Positions 50,300 to 62,860 are shown, counted from the stretch's first letter. The stretch is DNA of 64,000 nt from Annona cherimola (GCA_030490835.1 CM059973.1:84769221-84833220), one strand, 5' to 3'. Notes: generated from the letters alone by a model not told the origin. Program-made: numbers and translations.

Positions 50300-52535
50300 A
50301 AATCCTCAAACGCACAAAACTTAATTAGAGGTCTTCGGATGTATCCACATAACTCGATGTGGCTGCACGGGCTTTCATGCCTTATTTTCTATAACTCTTT
50401 TTTTTTATGGGCATTTTCTGTAACTCTTGATAACATTCTAAAACACAAGATCCTGAACCGAAATCTTTTCCTAGATAAAATCCTTTTGCTATTTAATTTA
50501 CTCATTTGAGGTTTTTACCTTTTTTTAGTTCGGCCCCATTGGAACCTATTTATTTTCATTAAAATCAGCCACTAACTAGTGTGCACGAAGAGAATGAAGG
50601 GGAGAGAATTTTGTGGAAATGGTAAGTGGGCACATGCATAGAAGGTCCATCTAGTTTCCATCTCCCTTCAAAAGTATTGAAAAAAAACCAAAAAAAGAAA
50701 GTGTCGCCCACTTACAAGATCATGATAATGTCTCTGTTTTTGTTCTTGTTTGGCCAATGAAAGATTCCAACGCTAGTATCTAATGATTAGTGCTCTTTTG
50801 TGGGTCTACCATCCCACTGGAGAACTCCCAAACGGTATTTTAATTTTATTATTAATGGAAGCGTTCAAAAATCAAAAGCATGGTTTGCTTAAATTAGGTT
50901 GGAATTTCTTCAACATTTGCGTCTGTAGCTTCAAGTCACTGTGCAAGGAGCTCTAACTTGTAATGAAAATGCTAGGAAAATGGATGGAATATAAAAACGA
51001 GAGGCAACTTTTTATCAAATATTTTTGCAGCCGAACCCATTTAATTACATATAACCGATATTATATTTTTTATAGCAAAAAATTAATTGCTTTTAATTGC
51101 GTTTGTTGAGCAAATCTCTTAGTTTAATCCATAAAACCCAACACGACAATTTTCTTTACAAGTATTTGTCTAGTTAAGGGCATGTTTCAAGCCCTACAAG
51201 ATTCTTGGATTGAATTTACATTACCATTTTCAAAATAGTTTTTTAATTTTTGAGACAGTTTTTTTAATTTTCAGTACAATTTTACTCATTCCCAATTCAC
51301 ACCATTACATTTTCATCCCAGCGATAGATTCAATGCAAGAATCTTTTATGATCTTAAACACGTCCTAAAAGTGCAATTATTAATTTTGATGGGCTACACA
51401 AATGAATCATCTAGAAGTAAACATTTTAACGATAAAAAAATATTTATTTTCTTCGCGACCCACGCTTTTGTCAAAGTGGTGATTGCATGCCTAATTATAT
51501 AAACAACTTTAAATACATTGAATCAGTTGAATGTCATTGGTAAAATACGAAACTAAAAAATTCCAAGAAACCACAGAACCATGACTAATATAAAAAAAAA
51601 GCTTCTTTAAATATTTTTTAATTAAACCGATGCAACACTTTAATTACTATCAATAATTTTAATTTTCGTTACTATGTAGATATATTTAATCAGTTTCACT
51701 GAAATTTAGTCCACTTCTCTAATTTCGTTTATATTCTTTGTTGAATTCGACATCCAAACACTGAAAGGCGGATGACTAATGATCAGCATTGATATGATGA
51801 AAACATAACAATCATATCTACATCATATGCAATTTAGCAACTGAGTTAACTACTGCTCTCTCTCTCTCTCTCTCGTGTCCCACTAATAACCAAGTTGTCT
51901 CCAGGTTCTGCAGCTTCTAGCCTTTATATATTAATTGGTCACTAATCACCATGAAGATTTCTGGCTCACGCAAATCTTGCAAGATCCTGACATAAGTGGC
52001 ACAGCCATCATAGCATCCGTCCAAATTTTTGACCAGTCAAATGTAAGTTTGTCAGTCAAAGAATCAAAAAAGAGACTGGAAATACATAAACTACCGGTCC
52101 TGTGTTGGCTAAATACTGGCCTATGTAAGCGTCTCGCACCACCGCACCTACGAATGCGACGTTTCCATGCATGCTGGTCAGCTGGTGCCCTGGTGGACCC
52201 CAAAAGGCAGGGAACAACGTAGGGTCGGTTGCAGGGCCAATTGGCGTGCAGGTGACATATGCACCTTTTCTCTTTATTCTCTTGCGAGTGATTGGCTACA
52301 TCCTACAGCAACCAATGCATTTTTAAAATAAAATAAAAAAATCAGCGGCATGCATGCGTATCTGCCACCGTTGTTTCCGATATATGTTCTTGTTCACTGC
52401 AAGTAATTAAATTGGTTTTTAGCATTTGTTATTAGCAATAAGAAGTTTCTATTAGCAATGAAGTACAAGGAAAATTTTCCTTCCTTACAATAACATTCTT
52501 TTGTAGGTAATTGGTGTGTAAAATTTTTTTTATTA
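50300..52535. other. intergenic DNA, no gene seen
   Basis: Contains a (CT)n microsatellite at about 51855-51873. The frames at 51935-52222 (plus) and 51946-52203 (minus) cross a less AT-rich segment at 51900-52260 but show no recognised domain. Confidence 0.5.
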
Positions 52536-53012
52536 TTTGTAATAAGAGGGTGCTTCTATGAAACTCTTTTTTTATAGACTCTCTTCATTTTCAACATCTA
52601 GATGGTACATTATCATAAAAATTCTTTTATTTGTATAATATTACTATACATGGGCCTCATCTATAAATATGTAAAATCAATGTAATAAAATGATTTAATT
52701 CCAAATATTAATTTTTAAGTAATATTTTCAACATCTAAACCATCTAAAATATCATTACTACGTAGATAAATAATTCTATAAAATATTATTACTTTCCAAT
52801 ACATATGTGAATGAATCTAAGTATCTTCCTTAATTTACACATGAATGTACTTATTTTTGAACAAATGTGGTCTATACGCATATTAAATTTGAATGAAAAT
52901 TGATCTCATAATTAAACAAATGATGTTAAATATAATGAATGAATTAAATTTTTCATTAAATATCAAAATCTTAAAATTTGAAGCAGTTACATAGAAGCGA
53001 ACCCCGTCCGTA
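52535..53012. mobile_element. family B element B9
   Basis: The inverted ends are TGCTTCTATGAAACTC and GCAGTTACATAGAAGCG. The core is as in B1 and B5: CAACATCTAAACCATCTAAA, CTATAAAATATTATTACTTT, AATTTACACATGAATGTACT. It is non-coding. Confidence 0.7.
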
Positions 53013-53745
53013 GTAATACTTTCACAATCAAACTAAAACCCGATCGCATAAGTAAAAAGCATGAATTGTTCACAACTAATTTATTCTTATTCAGTTACCA
53101 AAAAAATTATTCTTAGTCATCGTTATATCACTATTTTAAATTATTGAACGAAAGTTTTGGTTGCTAAAAATTCAAAACCTTTTGTAGGAAACGATATGAT
53201 TTCGTGTAAAGCAGCGATTATGCTCTTCTTGGACATTAGTGGCCGTTTTCGTGTTTTTTAAAGGATGAATAATCTAGGAACGATCTTATTTACTGAGAAT
53301 GGACCACGGAAAATACATGGAAAAAGAGCCCATTTGGGTATGGAAGACCAAAATGCCTATTGACAGACAGGTGACGAAAGAGAGTGAAAACATGAAAATG
53401 GAAAAAGAAGGGGCTCGGTCTGCGTGTGGTAACCGAGACGTGACCACTTGTACAAGCTGCTTTACAATGTCGGGATAGGCATAGGTAATTAAGGATAACA
53501 ACAGTAATGGGGTAACAAAGAAAGTATCATGAGAAACGATCTTCCTTTGATTAGATTTAATTTTTATTTTAGTTGAATTTATTTTTCACTAATCGTTATC
53601 ATCATCATAAATTGTTTCCCACGTATTTGAAGTAAGCTAAATAAATCTTGATGTGTCATTATTGGTGATTGTGAATTATGTCTTAGTCATCTTTGGATGG
53701 AAACAGTAATATAATGTTGAAATACATAAAGGTAAAAGGGTCTTT

Positions 53746-54086
53746 ATCAAGTGCACCTGGATGCACTAAGCTTCGATGTACATGGGTGTAAAAACTTATT
53801 TTTTAAATCTTAATAAAATTATTAATCTAAGTGTATTTAACATATATATTAAGTTTTACCGTTTGAAGATTTATATGTATTTTTCATTTTTTAAAAATAG
53901 GGATATTTCAGATATTTTAAATGACTAAGAAAAAATAAAAAATATATAGACAAATCTTTAAATATGGTAAAAATTAATACATATATTAAACACACTTAGA
54001 TAATATTTTTATAAATGAATTTTTTTTATATCGAAAAAAAAAATTGCACTTGGGTATACAGAAACTTAGCACCTCTAGGTGCGTTG
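53746..54086. mobile_element. hairpin element H6
   Basis: The outer inverted repeat has on the left GTGCACCTGGATGCACTAAG, and on the right, read inward, CGCACCTAGAGGTGCTAAG. Both continue with a TTTC/CTTC block and a TGTA.A.C.GGGTG-like block. Each end also folds on itself: GTGCA/TGCAC (53751-53766) and GCACCT/AGGTGC (54069-54082). The arms carry the shared core (AAGTGTATTTAACATATATA, TTAAGTTTTACCGTTTG). Confidence 0.7.
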
Positions 54087-54287
54087 AATCAAAAACCAAG
54101 ATAAAAAGGTTAAGTTCATTGAATAAAAAAAACAAGATAAAAAGGTTAAGTTTCTTCGACAACTGCAAATATGTAAAAATTAAAGGGTTGGTATGAACAG
54201 TTATAAAAAATATCACTCTGAATGAAGTCAAATGAAAATTATACGAGCTTTGCACTCCTTTTATGATTTTGGGCACTCAATCAAGCT

Positions 54288-54440
54288 GAGCTTTGGGAAT
54301 ATAGGTTGTTGGTCAATGAATGCATTAGAAGTGTCGGGTTTGATTCTCTGGATGGTATAATGAAAATGATTTCTACCTTTAAAGTGCTAAAGCTTAGATT
54401 CTCATGTGGAAGGAGGGAGGGGGTGTGAATTGTAATGGGT
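54288..54440 (+). mobile_element. possible tRNA-derived SINE remnant
   Basis: GTTGGTCAATGAATGC and GTGTCGGGTTTGATTCTCTGG resemble degenerate Pol III A and B boxes at SINE spacing. The following sequence is non-coding. There are several mismatches, so this is tentative. Confidence 0.3.
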
Positions 54441-55138
54441 CAACTCGTTATTCGGCCTTGAATCGACTCATTTTTTACAGAATCTAGCCATTCTTTTCAG
54501 ATATGTAAAAAATTTTAATCTAAATTCAAAAATAATGTTGGAGTAAGTTGACTATATCTCGACTTGCTTCTCATCTATTCATTTATTGAAAATTATAATC
54601 ATAATTTTCAATCTTATTCTATTTTTTCAAAATTCTCAAATTATTTGTATTAATTATACTATAATTTAAAAAATGAAGGTTTTCTTTCTAATTGAAATAT
54701 TAATTTAAGCAGCAATGAAATTTTCATCTTCTTAATTTGTTTCAATAAAGCTATTGCACTATATATGTTTAATAGTATTTTGTCATAGCTAAATGTATTT
54801 CATTCCTGCTAATTTGGAACATTTGATTTTTAGATTTCATATATACACAAATTTATATTTGGTGGGTATATAAATTCTTAAATTATTATACTTAATCTGT
54901 ATTTCTTTCTTGGCGTGTCGCCTTAGAACCAACTCAAAGTTTTTCTCCATATTCATTGAAGAAAGGTGAATGTCGGGATGGCCTTGCCTTGATTGACTAT
55001 TAAAAATAGAGTCAAATCAAATTTTAAGAGATATGATTATAGCTAAGCAATCCCGGACCAGATGTGGCCAGTTCAGAGTAAGTGTTCTATAATTCATAAC
55101 TAGCTCAGTTATTTGTAATTACCAAAATCATAACTAAG

Positions 55139-55336
55139 GTGATGTTTGATATTGGTTAGTCACGAGAATTTATAGGAAGGAATGAGATCACATTTTTCAA
55201 GGGCAAGCATTTATTAAATAATAATTATATTTATATTTTTATTCTTATATTCCAATTGTTTTTCCTACCAACTACCATCTATCATATTTATTTATTTAAA
55301 TTTTACTCCTATCATTTTCTATCAAACGCGCAATTA
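55139..55336. mobile_element. short MITE-like element
   Basis: The inverted ends are GTGATGTTTGATA and CTATCAAACGCGC. The interior resembles the element at 58.48 kb (CTACCAACTACCATCTATCA). Confidence 0.45.
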
Positions 55337-55499
55337 CTAAAGTGTTCTTTTTTACTTCTACTAAGTCCCACAATTTTTTTTTACGTTCTACGTTCACAGA
55401 CATCACCCAATTGAATCCAAGGAAGTTTGCTTCTTTTTAGCTCAGCCTTCATTAATAAAATTTATAATTATTGTTTTTGAAGAGAAGCCAATTTGACTG

Positions 55500-56100
55500 A
55501 TCACGTTTTAACATGTGCTTGGTATGCATGTTCCGCCGCGAAATCGCCGAAATGCGAATGCCAGATCATGGCTCCATGGCGGCGTATCAGATGTCGTGCG
55601 CGGCCGGAGTAGTTATCTTAGAAAACTGGGTCGGCGCGAGAAGGGAGCTGATCCGAGGAGGGTAGGTGGGCCATGCAAGCTGACGTCTGTCGGTAGTGGA
55701 TGGAAGTGGGGCCCACAAAGCGATGCTCGACGTCCGTAGCTCAGAACGTGGCGGCGAGATTGAGAGAGCGGGGCAGCAGAGGCGAATATTTCGGTTTCCG
55801 AGAAGAAAGAACGTCCCGTGGTGGGGCCCGCGCTTTCCCTCCCTAGCGAAGGAAAGTATCGACGCGGCCCCGCCATGTGCCTCCATTCCTTCTTCCAGCC
55901 GTTGAGCTGAGACGAAAAACCGGACTGTGGGCCGGCTTAACGGCGCGACGACGGACACGTGACTTGCACTCCAAGGTGCGAATCCCGTTCCCTTGCTGGA
56001 ACGGTCGGGCGTTTCTCATACGTTGCTTGCAGTTCATCGCGGGGTTGCTCGGGGCTTGAGCGAGAAGCGATATGGACGTAGATTTGTTAGTTGTATGCAC
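55500..56100. other. GC-rich island without a recognised gene
   Basis: A 600-bp block of high GC in very AT-rich DNA. It is open in several frames on both strands (for example 55515-55739 plus and 55587-55958 minus), as expected from GC content alone. No protein motif is recognised. It could be a promoter or first exon of a gene lost or lying elsewhere, or captured DNA. Confidence 0.5.
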
Positions 56101-57159
56101 TCCAAGCAGGTATGGTCCGCTGAAATTCCAGTAACAGATACTGAAATATAAAAATAGAAGAGCTCGAGGAAATAAAAGGACTAATTATTAAAAGGAATAA
56201 AAGGAATCGATAGTGGAATCGCATTAGCCATAAAATGAATATATTTCGTGGATAAAAAGACCTCAGGTGATGATTAAAAATAAATACGACAATCAGATAA
56301 ATGATATTTTAAAGCTAGTCAATTAATAATGTCTACAAATATAAAAGACTAATTGCTGGATGGACTTCTTAATTCTTCGCACAAGTTATATTGCCATTTA
56401 AACTGACTCGGTGAAAATTGACTGTTAAGAATCTGTTTGGTAAGAGTATATGTGGTAAGCAGATTCTCTTCTCTCTCCCACTCCCCTTTTGAAAAATACT
56501 TTAATATTTTAACTAATCGTCCTATTTTTTCATTTTAATTCCTATCCTTCAATCATTTTGTCATACAACTATAATAAATATTTTTCACTTTACCTTTATC
56601 ATATTATATCACTCTTATACTTTTCAAAAATAATATCTTCCTCGCATCTTCACCCGCTCACTAGTCACTACTAATAATACCAGACTTGATACTTGAGCAT
56701 TTTTAATAATTCATGCTTTGCTAACTTAATCGCTATTTTCTAATCTACAATGATGTTAATGGTATTTACAAAGTAAAAACAAAATAAAAACTTCCAAAAG
56801 GCATGTTTTCAAATAGCAGAATTGCAAAAATATTAATTAGAATATGTTTGAGAATATGTACAAGTGAAGTAAGAATAAAAGACATTTTTAAAAATGAAAA
56901 GGAAAATGAATGTAATATGAATTGATAATGATTACAAATAAAAAAACCTTAAATGTGGAAGATAGTTTATATGAAAAGATGTGAAATATAATATAAATGT
57001 TCATGTAACAATAAAAATTAATTAGTAAGATATAATTTTTTATCATATAAAAATATAGAAAGGAGCATATATTTTTATATTTACGTATTACTAACTACGT
57101 CATCGATTATTACATAAAAAGCTACATCATCGATTTAAATGGTGTTCGGTAATGAGATT

Positions 57160-57735
57160 CTAATCGTTTTAAACCAGTCCAAATAATATATTTTTATGTA
57201 TATAACATTTTTATAAAAGTATTAATTTAAGTATATTTAATTTATAGACTAAGTTTTGCTTTTCATTGTTTTAAACCGGTCCAAATTATATATTTTTATG
57301 TGTAGAACATTTTTATAAAAGTATTAATTTAAGTATATTTAATTTATAGGTTAAGTTTTACTTTTCATCATTTTAAACTGGTCCAAATAATATATTTTTA
57401 TGTATAGAACGTTTTTATAGTTTTTATAAAAGTATTAATTTAAGTATATTTAATTTATAGACTAAGTTTTACTTTTTTGATGAAAAATTTTACTACTTTT
57501 GAATATGTATATATATTTACTTTAGATTTTTAAATACATACGAATTTTAGTTATTTTAAATTACTAAAACACCACTAAAATGTCTCTATATTTAAAAATT
57601 CAAAACAAATATATAAACCTTCAAAAATGTTAAAACTTAGCTTATAAAATTAAATAAACTTAAATTAATAAATTTATAAAAAAATTTACAAAACCAAAAA
57701 TATGTTTTTTGTATCAGTCGAGTTTGAAATGATCA
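57160..57735. mobile_element. hairpin element H7 with triplicated left arm
   Basis: The left arm unit starts TTTTAAACCRGTCC and runs to AGACTAAGTTTTRCTTTTCA. It occurs three times at a 102-bp period (57167, 57269, 57371); the third unit has a short internal insertion. Only one inverse right arm is seen (about 57590-57700, CCTTCAAAAATGTTAAAACT). The outer ends are CGTTTTAAACCAGTCC and, inward, CATTTCAAACTCGAC. Confidence 0.7.
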
Positions 57736-57939
57736 TTTTACTTGGTAATGTGGGAAAATGAATATTTTAAAATGTAAGAGATTGATGCTATATAATAAGG
57801 GTTAAATGAGAACAAATATGGTACTCGTGTGAAAAATGATGAAAATGTGGAGATAAAAGTGAAAAAATAAAACAAAATGAAATGCGAAATCAGTTTTTTA
57901 AATTGTTGTCAAGAATTTCGATATAACCCCAACTAGAGT

Positions 57940-58440
57940 TTTGGCTACATGCTTCTGTCCGTGAAGCAGAAGACTGGAGATGGGTACACAGCACGATGAG
58001 CCAACAGGATTATAAGCAGCGGCCTTTCACGTTGGCAGTGTCCTGCAGCTCAGCGCCAGGAGGCCGTGATTTTCATGATTTTAACGCGCACTCGGCGTGG
58101 ACGAGAATCCGTCACGCGTCGCCTATCTGGTGAAGCCGACACTTTTCTGTGATTGGCAGCTAGTGGCCAATTTGCTTACGGCAGCCACCTTGCCGAACTC
58201 TCTGCCGCCTGCTCGGTCGCAGAAATCCATGGCTGTGTCCCGTCCGAGGATGGACTACAGTCGGGATAGGTGACTGCACGGTCTCCACAGAATGTTAGGA
58301 CTCCCAGGAATCATGGCCCATGGGCTGCTTTAGAACCCGACGTCGACGCTCCATACGAAATTGGACGGGACATTTGGGTTGATCTTTGGCGCGAGACCGG
58401 ATGCAACTTAACCTGATTGGGTTGGGTAGGATTCAGATTT
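57940..58440. other. second GC-rich island without a recognised gene
   Basis: About 500 bp of elevated GC, including CATGATTTTAACGCGCACTC and CCTGCTCGGTCGCAG. No long open frame or known motif is seen. It is separated from the first island by AT-rich DNA that contains hairpin element H7. Confidence 0.45.
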
Positions 58441-58481
58441 GGCAGCCCACTGTCAACCAGTCCAATTCAAAACACGGCTTA

Positions 58482-58752
58482 GGGGACGTTTGTTAATATG
58501 CCGTGGGAAATATGGAAGGAAAATAGTGGGGGCAAGGATTTTAAGATACCTTTTTAATCAATTAATCATCATATTTTTTCACTTTTACCCTTATATTCTA
58601 GTCATTTTCCCTATCAACTACCTTCCAATAAACCTAGTTATTCTAACTTTACCTCTATCATTTCATATCAATTACACAATTTTTAAAAAATTTCTTTTTC
58701 TACTCCCACCAAATACCATATTTCCCACAACTTTTACCTTCCCAAACGTCTT
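58482..58752. mobile_element. MITE-like element with GGGGACGTTTG ends
   Basis: Starts GGGGACGTTTGTTAATATG and ends TTCCCAAACGTCTT. TTA and CTA flank it. The interior is pyrimidine-rich (CCCTATCAACTACCTTCC). Confidence 0.6.
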
Positions 58753-58799
58753 CTAAATTACTTGAATAACTAAATTGCCTCCGCATGCCCACCGATTAA

Positions 58800-60190
58800 T
58801 TCCACTCAATTATTTGTTTCTTTCTCTATTTCAAATATATCTTAATATTTTTCAATTTTTCACAGTCAAATGTTTGACTGTTGATTTTGATCGAATTTTG
58901 TAGCTTACCTTAGATACAACCAAAACAATGTACTAATTCCACTTAATTTTAATTACCAATGCATCATACAAACTTCAAAAAATTAGGGATTCAATATAAT
59001 AAAAAAACATTTAATTGATTTAATAAATCATCTTAATTTTCTTGTAGGTTCATATCTAACATCTGACCCATTAGTAATAAGATAAGGTTAATATTTCCCT
59101 TTATGGGCGATAGGCCAAAAGTTTCTTCCTTTAAGTAAAGCATGATGGGAGAATAATTTAATACGATGTTTTAAATTTTTTTGATTGATATGTATATACA
59201 CTATGACATCTAATATTATAATCAAATATCTTTCATACTTTCACATAATGAAAAGATTTTCCGTAAATACCTCTCAACACATGAGGAATTTATAAACCTT
59301 TCTTATTAGAAAAAATGCAACACCTGCGTGAATAGGCGGGGATTCAAAACTGTGCTGCTGCTTTAGTAGCCAACGCACGTACTCAGGGTTGAACCCCCGT
59401 GGCAATATTGTTTTTTAATTTTATGGGCTATTAAAGAGCCGAAAGTCTTAGACTCCTGGGTATTACTTTTATAGGTTGTTTTGTGTTTAATTTCATGCAT
59501 AAAAACTTATGCATCCAAATGAGATTTAAAAAAGCAACAGCGAAAACTGACAACTATAAAAAATAAAAATAAAAAAGCAGCAGCGAAAACTTATGCATCC
59601 AAACGAAGACACTGATTTGTTGGTTTCTTAAAAGTGGCAGTTTTAAAAAAATTTCTTCCTTGTTGTGGCCCTGAGTATAAAACGATGTTGATTGGATCTT
59701 GCAATCATGTGGAAGTCAGTGGAACCCTTTTTCTGAAAAAAAATAAATAGATGAAAATGGATTGCACTGCGTGATGCTGGCAATTGTTTAATTAGATAGG
59801 ACAACATCTCCTTCGCCATCGCTATCACAACTAGCGTAACTTTTCTTAATAGGCTTGCTAAGACATTCAGGCCTTTATAGTTTATATGATAGAAAAAAAT
59901 CGAATTCGAATATGAATTTGTCATTGCTTTAGGTCTAATATTGGTAAGAATAAAATATAATCTCATCATCTAGCTATAACTAAAATCACTTAAATGTAAT
60001 AGTTAAAATTCTTAATGAGTGTGTTCATGTCGAGTAACCACTAAAAAATTTTTGTAAATAAAGTTGAGCCCTCCAAGGAGAAAAGGTTAGGCCAGCGTTT
60101 CTAGACCAAACGTCCTTGATGATGGGATGTCTTGAGTTTATCTTCAAAGTCACTTTATCCGGCTCAAATACCTTTTCAAGATAAATAAAT
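58800..60190. other. intergenic DNA, no gene seen
   Basis: AT-rich. The minus-strand frame at 59643-59969 has no recognised motif. A short duplication, AGCAACAGCGAAAACT / AGCAGCAGCGAAAACT, lies at about 59534 and 59577. Confidence 0.5.
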
Positions 60191-60195
60191 AAGTG

Positions 60196-60567
60196 GGTTG
60201 ATCCTCTTAGGCCGGCCTAAATAAGGTTTTACTTAGTCCTAACTAAATAATACTTTTAGATATTTTTTAGTTATTTTTACAAACATGTTAAGATGAGTTT
60301 ATTGTATATATAAGCTAAGTTTTCTATTTTTGAATATCTTTAAGTATTTTTTAAAGATTTTTAAACATAATGGCATTGTTATAATTTGTCGTCCTCTGAA
60401 ATTACGACAATGCCATGTGTTTAAAAATCTATAAAAAATACTTTAAAATATCAAAAAAGGTAAAAACTTATAAATTCAATTCATCTAGTTTAATATGTTT
60501 GTAAAGAAAAAATGAAAAAAATATTAAAAAATATATTTTTAGGCCGGCCTAAGTAAGGTAATTGATC
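60196..60567. mobile_element. hairpin element H8 with GGCCGGCC palindromic ends
   Basis: Both ends carry the same perfect 14-bp palindrome TTAGGCCGGCCTAA (60207-60220 and 60539-60552), followed inward by AT-rich arms with the shared core (ACAAACATGTTAAGATGAGT; TCTAGTTTAATATGTTTGTA in inverse). The centre is ATAATGGCATTG / CAATGCCAT. A 7-bp direct repeat AATAAGT flanks it, close to a target duplication. It is non-coding. Confidence 0.7.
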
Positions 60568-60861
60568 GTCTTCCAATAAGTAATTAAGCTTCATTTGTTA
60601 CAAAACATTAGGCGATTATTAGAATTCTTTATTTTAAAAACAATAACAATTCAATCCATCTGCTATAAGTACTGAGTCTTCCCTTAGTATTTACTTATAA
60701 AGAGTTGAGAGACCAAATTTCAATCAAATTAAAGGCCTTATTTGAAAATAACAAAATAAACATAATAAAATTGTTTGATTAAAATATTACATGGAGAATT
60801 ATATAATATTTGAATCATTTAAAACATTATTAATAAATAAATACATAATTTTATAAAATAA

Positions 60862-61390
60862 GGTTCACCTCTATGTAATTGAATTACATAGAAGTGGTTC
60901 CATGTAACCTTCTAAGTCTCCGAGATATTTATAATTGATATAAAATTTAACTCATTCACCGTATTTAACATTACTTTTTTAGTTAGAAAATCAAATTTTA
61001 TCCAAATCAATTATGTGCGCAGGCCACATTTGCTTAAAATTATATATTTTCGTGTGTAAATTATGAAAAACGCTTAGATCCATACACACATATATTAGAA
61101 TATGATATTAATTTATAGAATCATTTATTCACATAATATGATATTTTAGATGGTTTAGATGTTAAAAAAACTATTTTAAAATTGATATTTTAATATTAAA
61201 TTATTTTATTACATTAATTTGTTAGATTTATAGATCCATATAGAGTGATACTAAACAAGTGAAATTTTTTTTGTGATAATATAAATAATGATAAATTTAA
61301 TATATGAAGTAAATTTTTCATCAACTATCAAGAGATCAAAATGAAGGAGAATTATATAAAAATAGGATTTCAAGCGAGCCTGTTATAAAA
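60862..61390. mobile_element. family B element B10 with hairpin end
   Basis: The left end is a local inverted repeat: CACCTCTATGTAATT (about 60866-60880) against GAATTACATAGAAGTGG (about 60881-60897). The core is as in B5 (GTAAATTATGAAAAACGCTT, GATGGTTTAGATGTTAAAAA). A further partial core copy follows at 61380-61500. Confidence 0.65.
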
Positions 61391-61565
61391 TATTATTATA
61401 TTCCAATACATTTATAAATACATCTAATCAATTTTTAAATTTGTACATGAATATATATATATATATATATTATGCAAATGTGAGCCATCTATACATTTCA
61501 ATTAAGATAATTATTAATAGTTTTGAACTATAGGAGTGATTAATTTTTTATTTTATTGTCCATAT

Positions 61566-62860
61566 AAACTTTAGGATTTTTTTAAAAATATACCCACTAT
61601 GTTTAATTTTAATTCCAAATATACCACTAACGTTTCAAAAATTCAAAACATAATTTCTATCTTTGCACGTAGTAGCAAATACACCAAATTCGTTACCCGC
61701 AGTTAAGAAAGTTAACTGAAGTGCGGTGAAAAGCTCGTTAAATTTTCGAAAATAACCGAAATACCCCTGATCAAGCAAATGGCTGTGCGATTGGGAGAGG
61801 TGCTAGAGTTCTGCGCTTGATTTCATTTCAGCAACCCGGTTGATAGTGGGAAGTAATCAAGTCGTTTTGGTGAGCGGGCTATTGGGAATTTTCAACTACA
61901 ACAGCCAAGTGTTCAGAACTACATCTGTCTTGGCCATTGAAGTTTTATTTTTCTTTGACGTAAAGTAGATTCAAGCAGTTGGGTCTGCTGGATTTTCTAG
62001 TTTTCTTTCCATCATCTATTCCTTCCCTCTGTTGCGGAACTTCAGCCGGTTGATTTTCTATCTAATTTTTCTGTTATTGAAATTTAGAGATTTTAGATTT
62101 CGTCGCATTTAGATAATTATTTAATTTTTTTAAACTATATTTAAACAAGTGGTCCGCTAAAGCCCCAGATTGGGTAATTTTCTTTGTAAATCCAAATGCC
62201 TTTAAATCCTCTAGAGTTAGGTGCCATTTTCATCACGTCCAATGGCCAGCTCTATTAAAATTCACCAGCAATTAGCTGCCTTAATTTATCCTAGCATTGT
62301 CTTCTCCCTAACTGGCCATACCCATAATTGAAAATTCCAACCACCCACCTGCATCAACCGCATCTCCAATCCAGCTGCTAGCGGTCATCCCGCAGATCTC
62401 TAATCACATCCGATAACAACTTATTTTCCCTAAATCGGGTGATCAAGCTAGCAGGCGTCTTGCATTTTTATCATTGCTTTGCACTATCTCATCTTCCTAA
62501 CCATCGAATCGATGGTGTCCCTTTCTTCATCTCCTCTTCTCCAGCAACTCTCTATTGGATGGGCATGCCTGCAATTGGGTTTCTAACGACATCATGCTAG
62601 AGCGGCGACGGAAAGAGGAGCGGTTAGCGGATTAGTTTTTGGTGGAAAGAGGGGAATTTGGTGGAAGGAAAATGAGAGGAGAAACAGCAGTCGAAGTTGC
62701 CGACGCCGGACGGAGATGAAGAGGAAATCGCAGGGATGAAATTAGAGCTGATTTTCGGAGTGGTGATGGAAAGAGATATGGTTAGTGGATTAGCCTTTTG
62801 TATATTTGAAATTAGGTTCAAATATATAGTGAGCATATTTGAAAAAAATCCTAAACTTTT
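61566..62860. mobile_element. long-TIR element M4 with captured-looking interior
   Basis: Read inward, the left end is AACTTTAGGATTTTTTTAAA followed by TATACCCACTATGTTT, and the right end is AAGTTTAGGATTTTTTTCAA followed by TATGCTCACTATATAT. Both then have AATTYCAAATATAC. These ends resemble those of M3. The 1.1-kb interior is GC-richer with no intact recognised protein. The frames at 62624-62875 and 62697-62891 overlap each other. Confidence 0.6.

Noticed and set aside
59330..59405. tRNA-like sequence around GGGTTGAACCCCCG
   Set aside because: A B-box-like motif is present but no A box lies at the right distance on either strand and no cloverleaf can be drawn.
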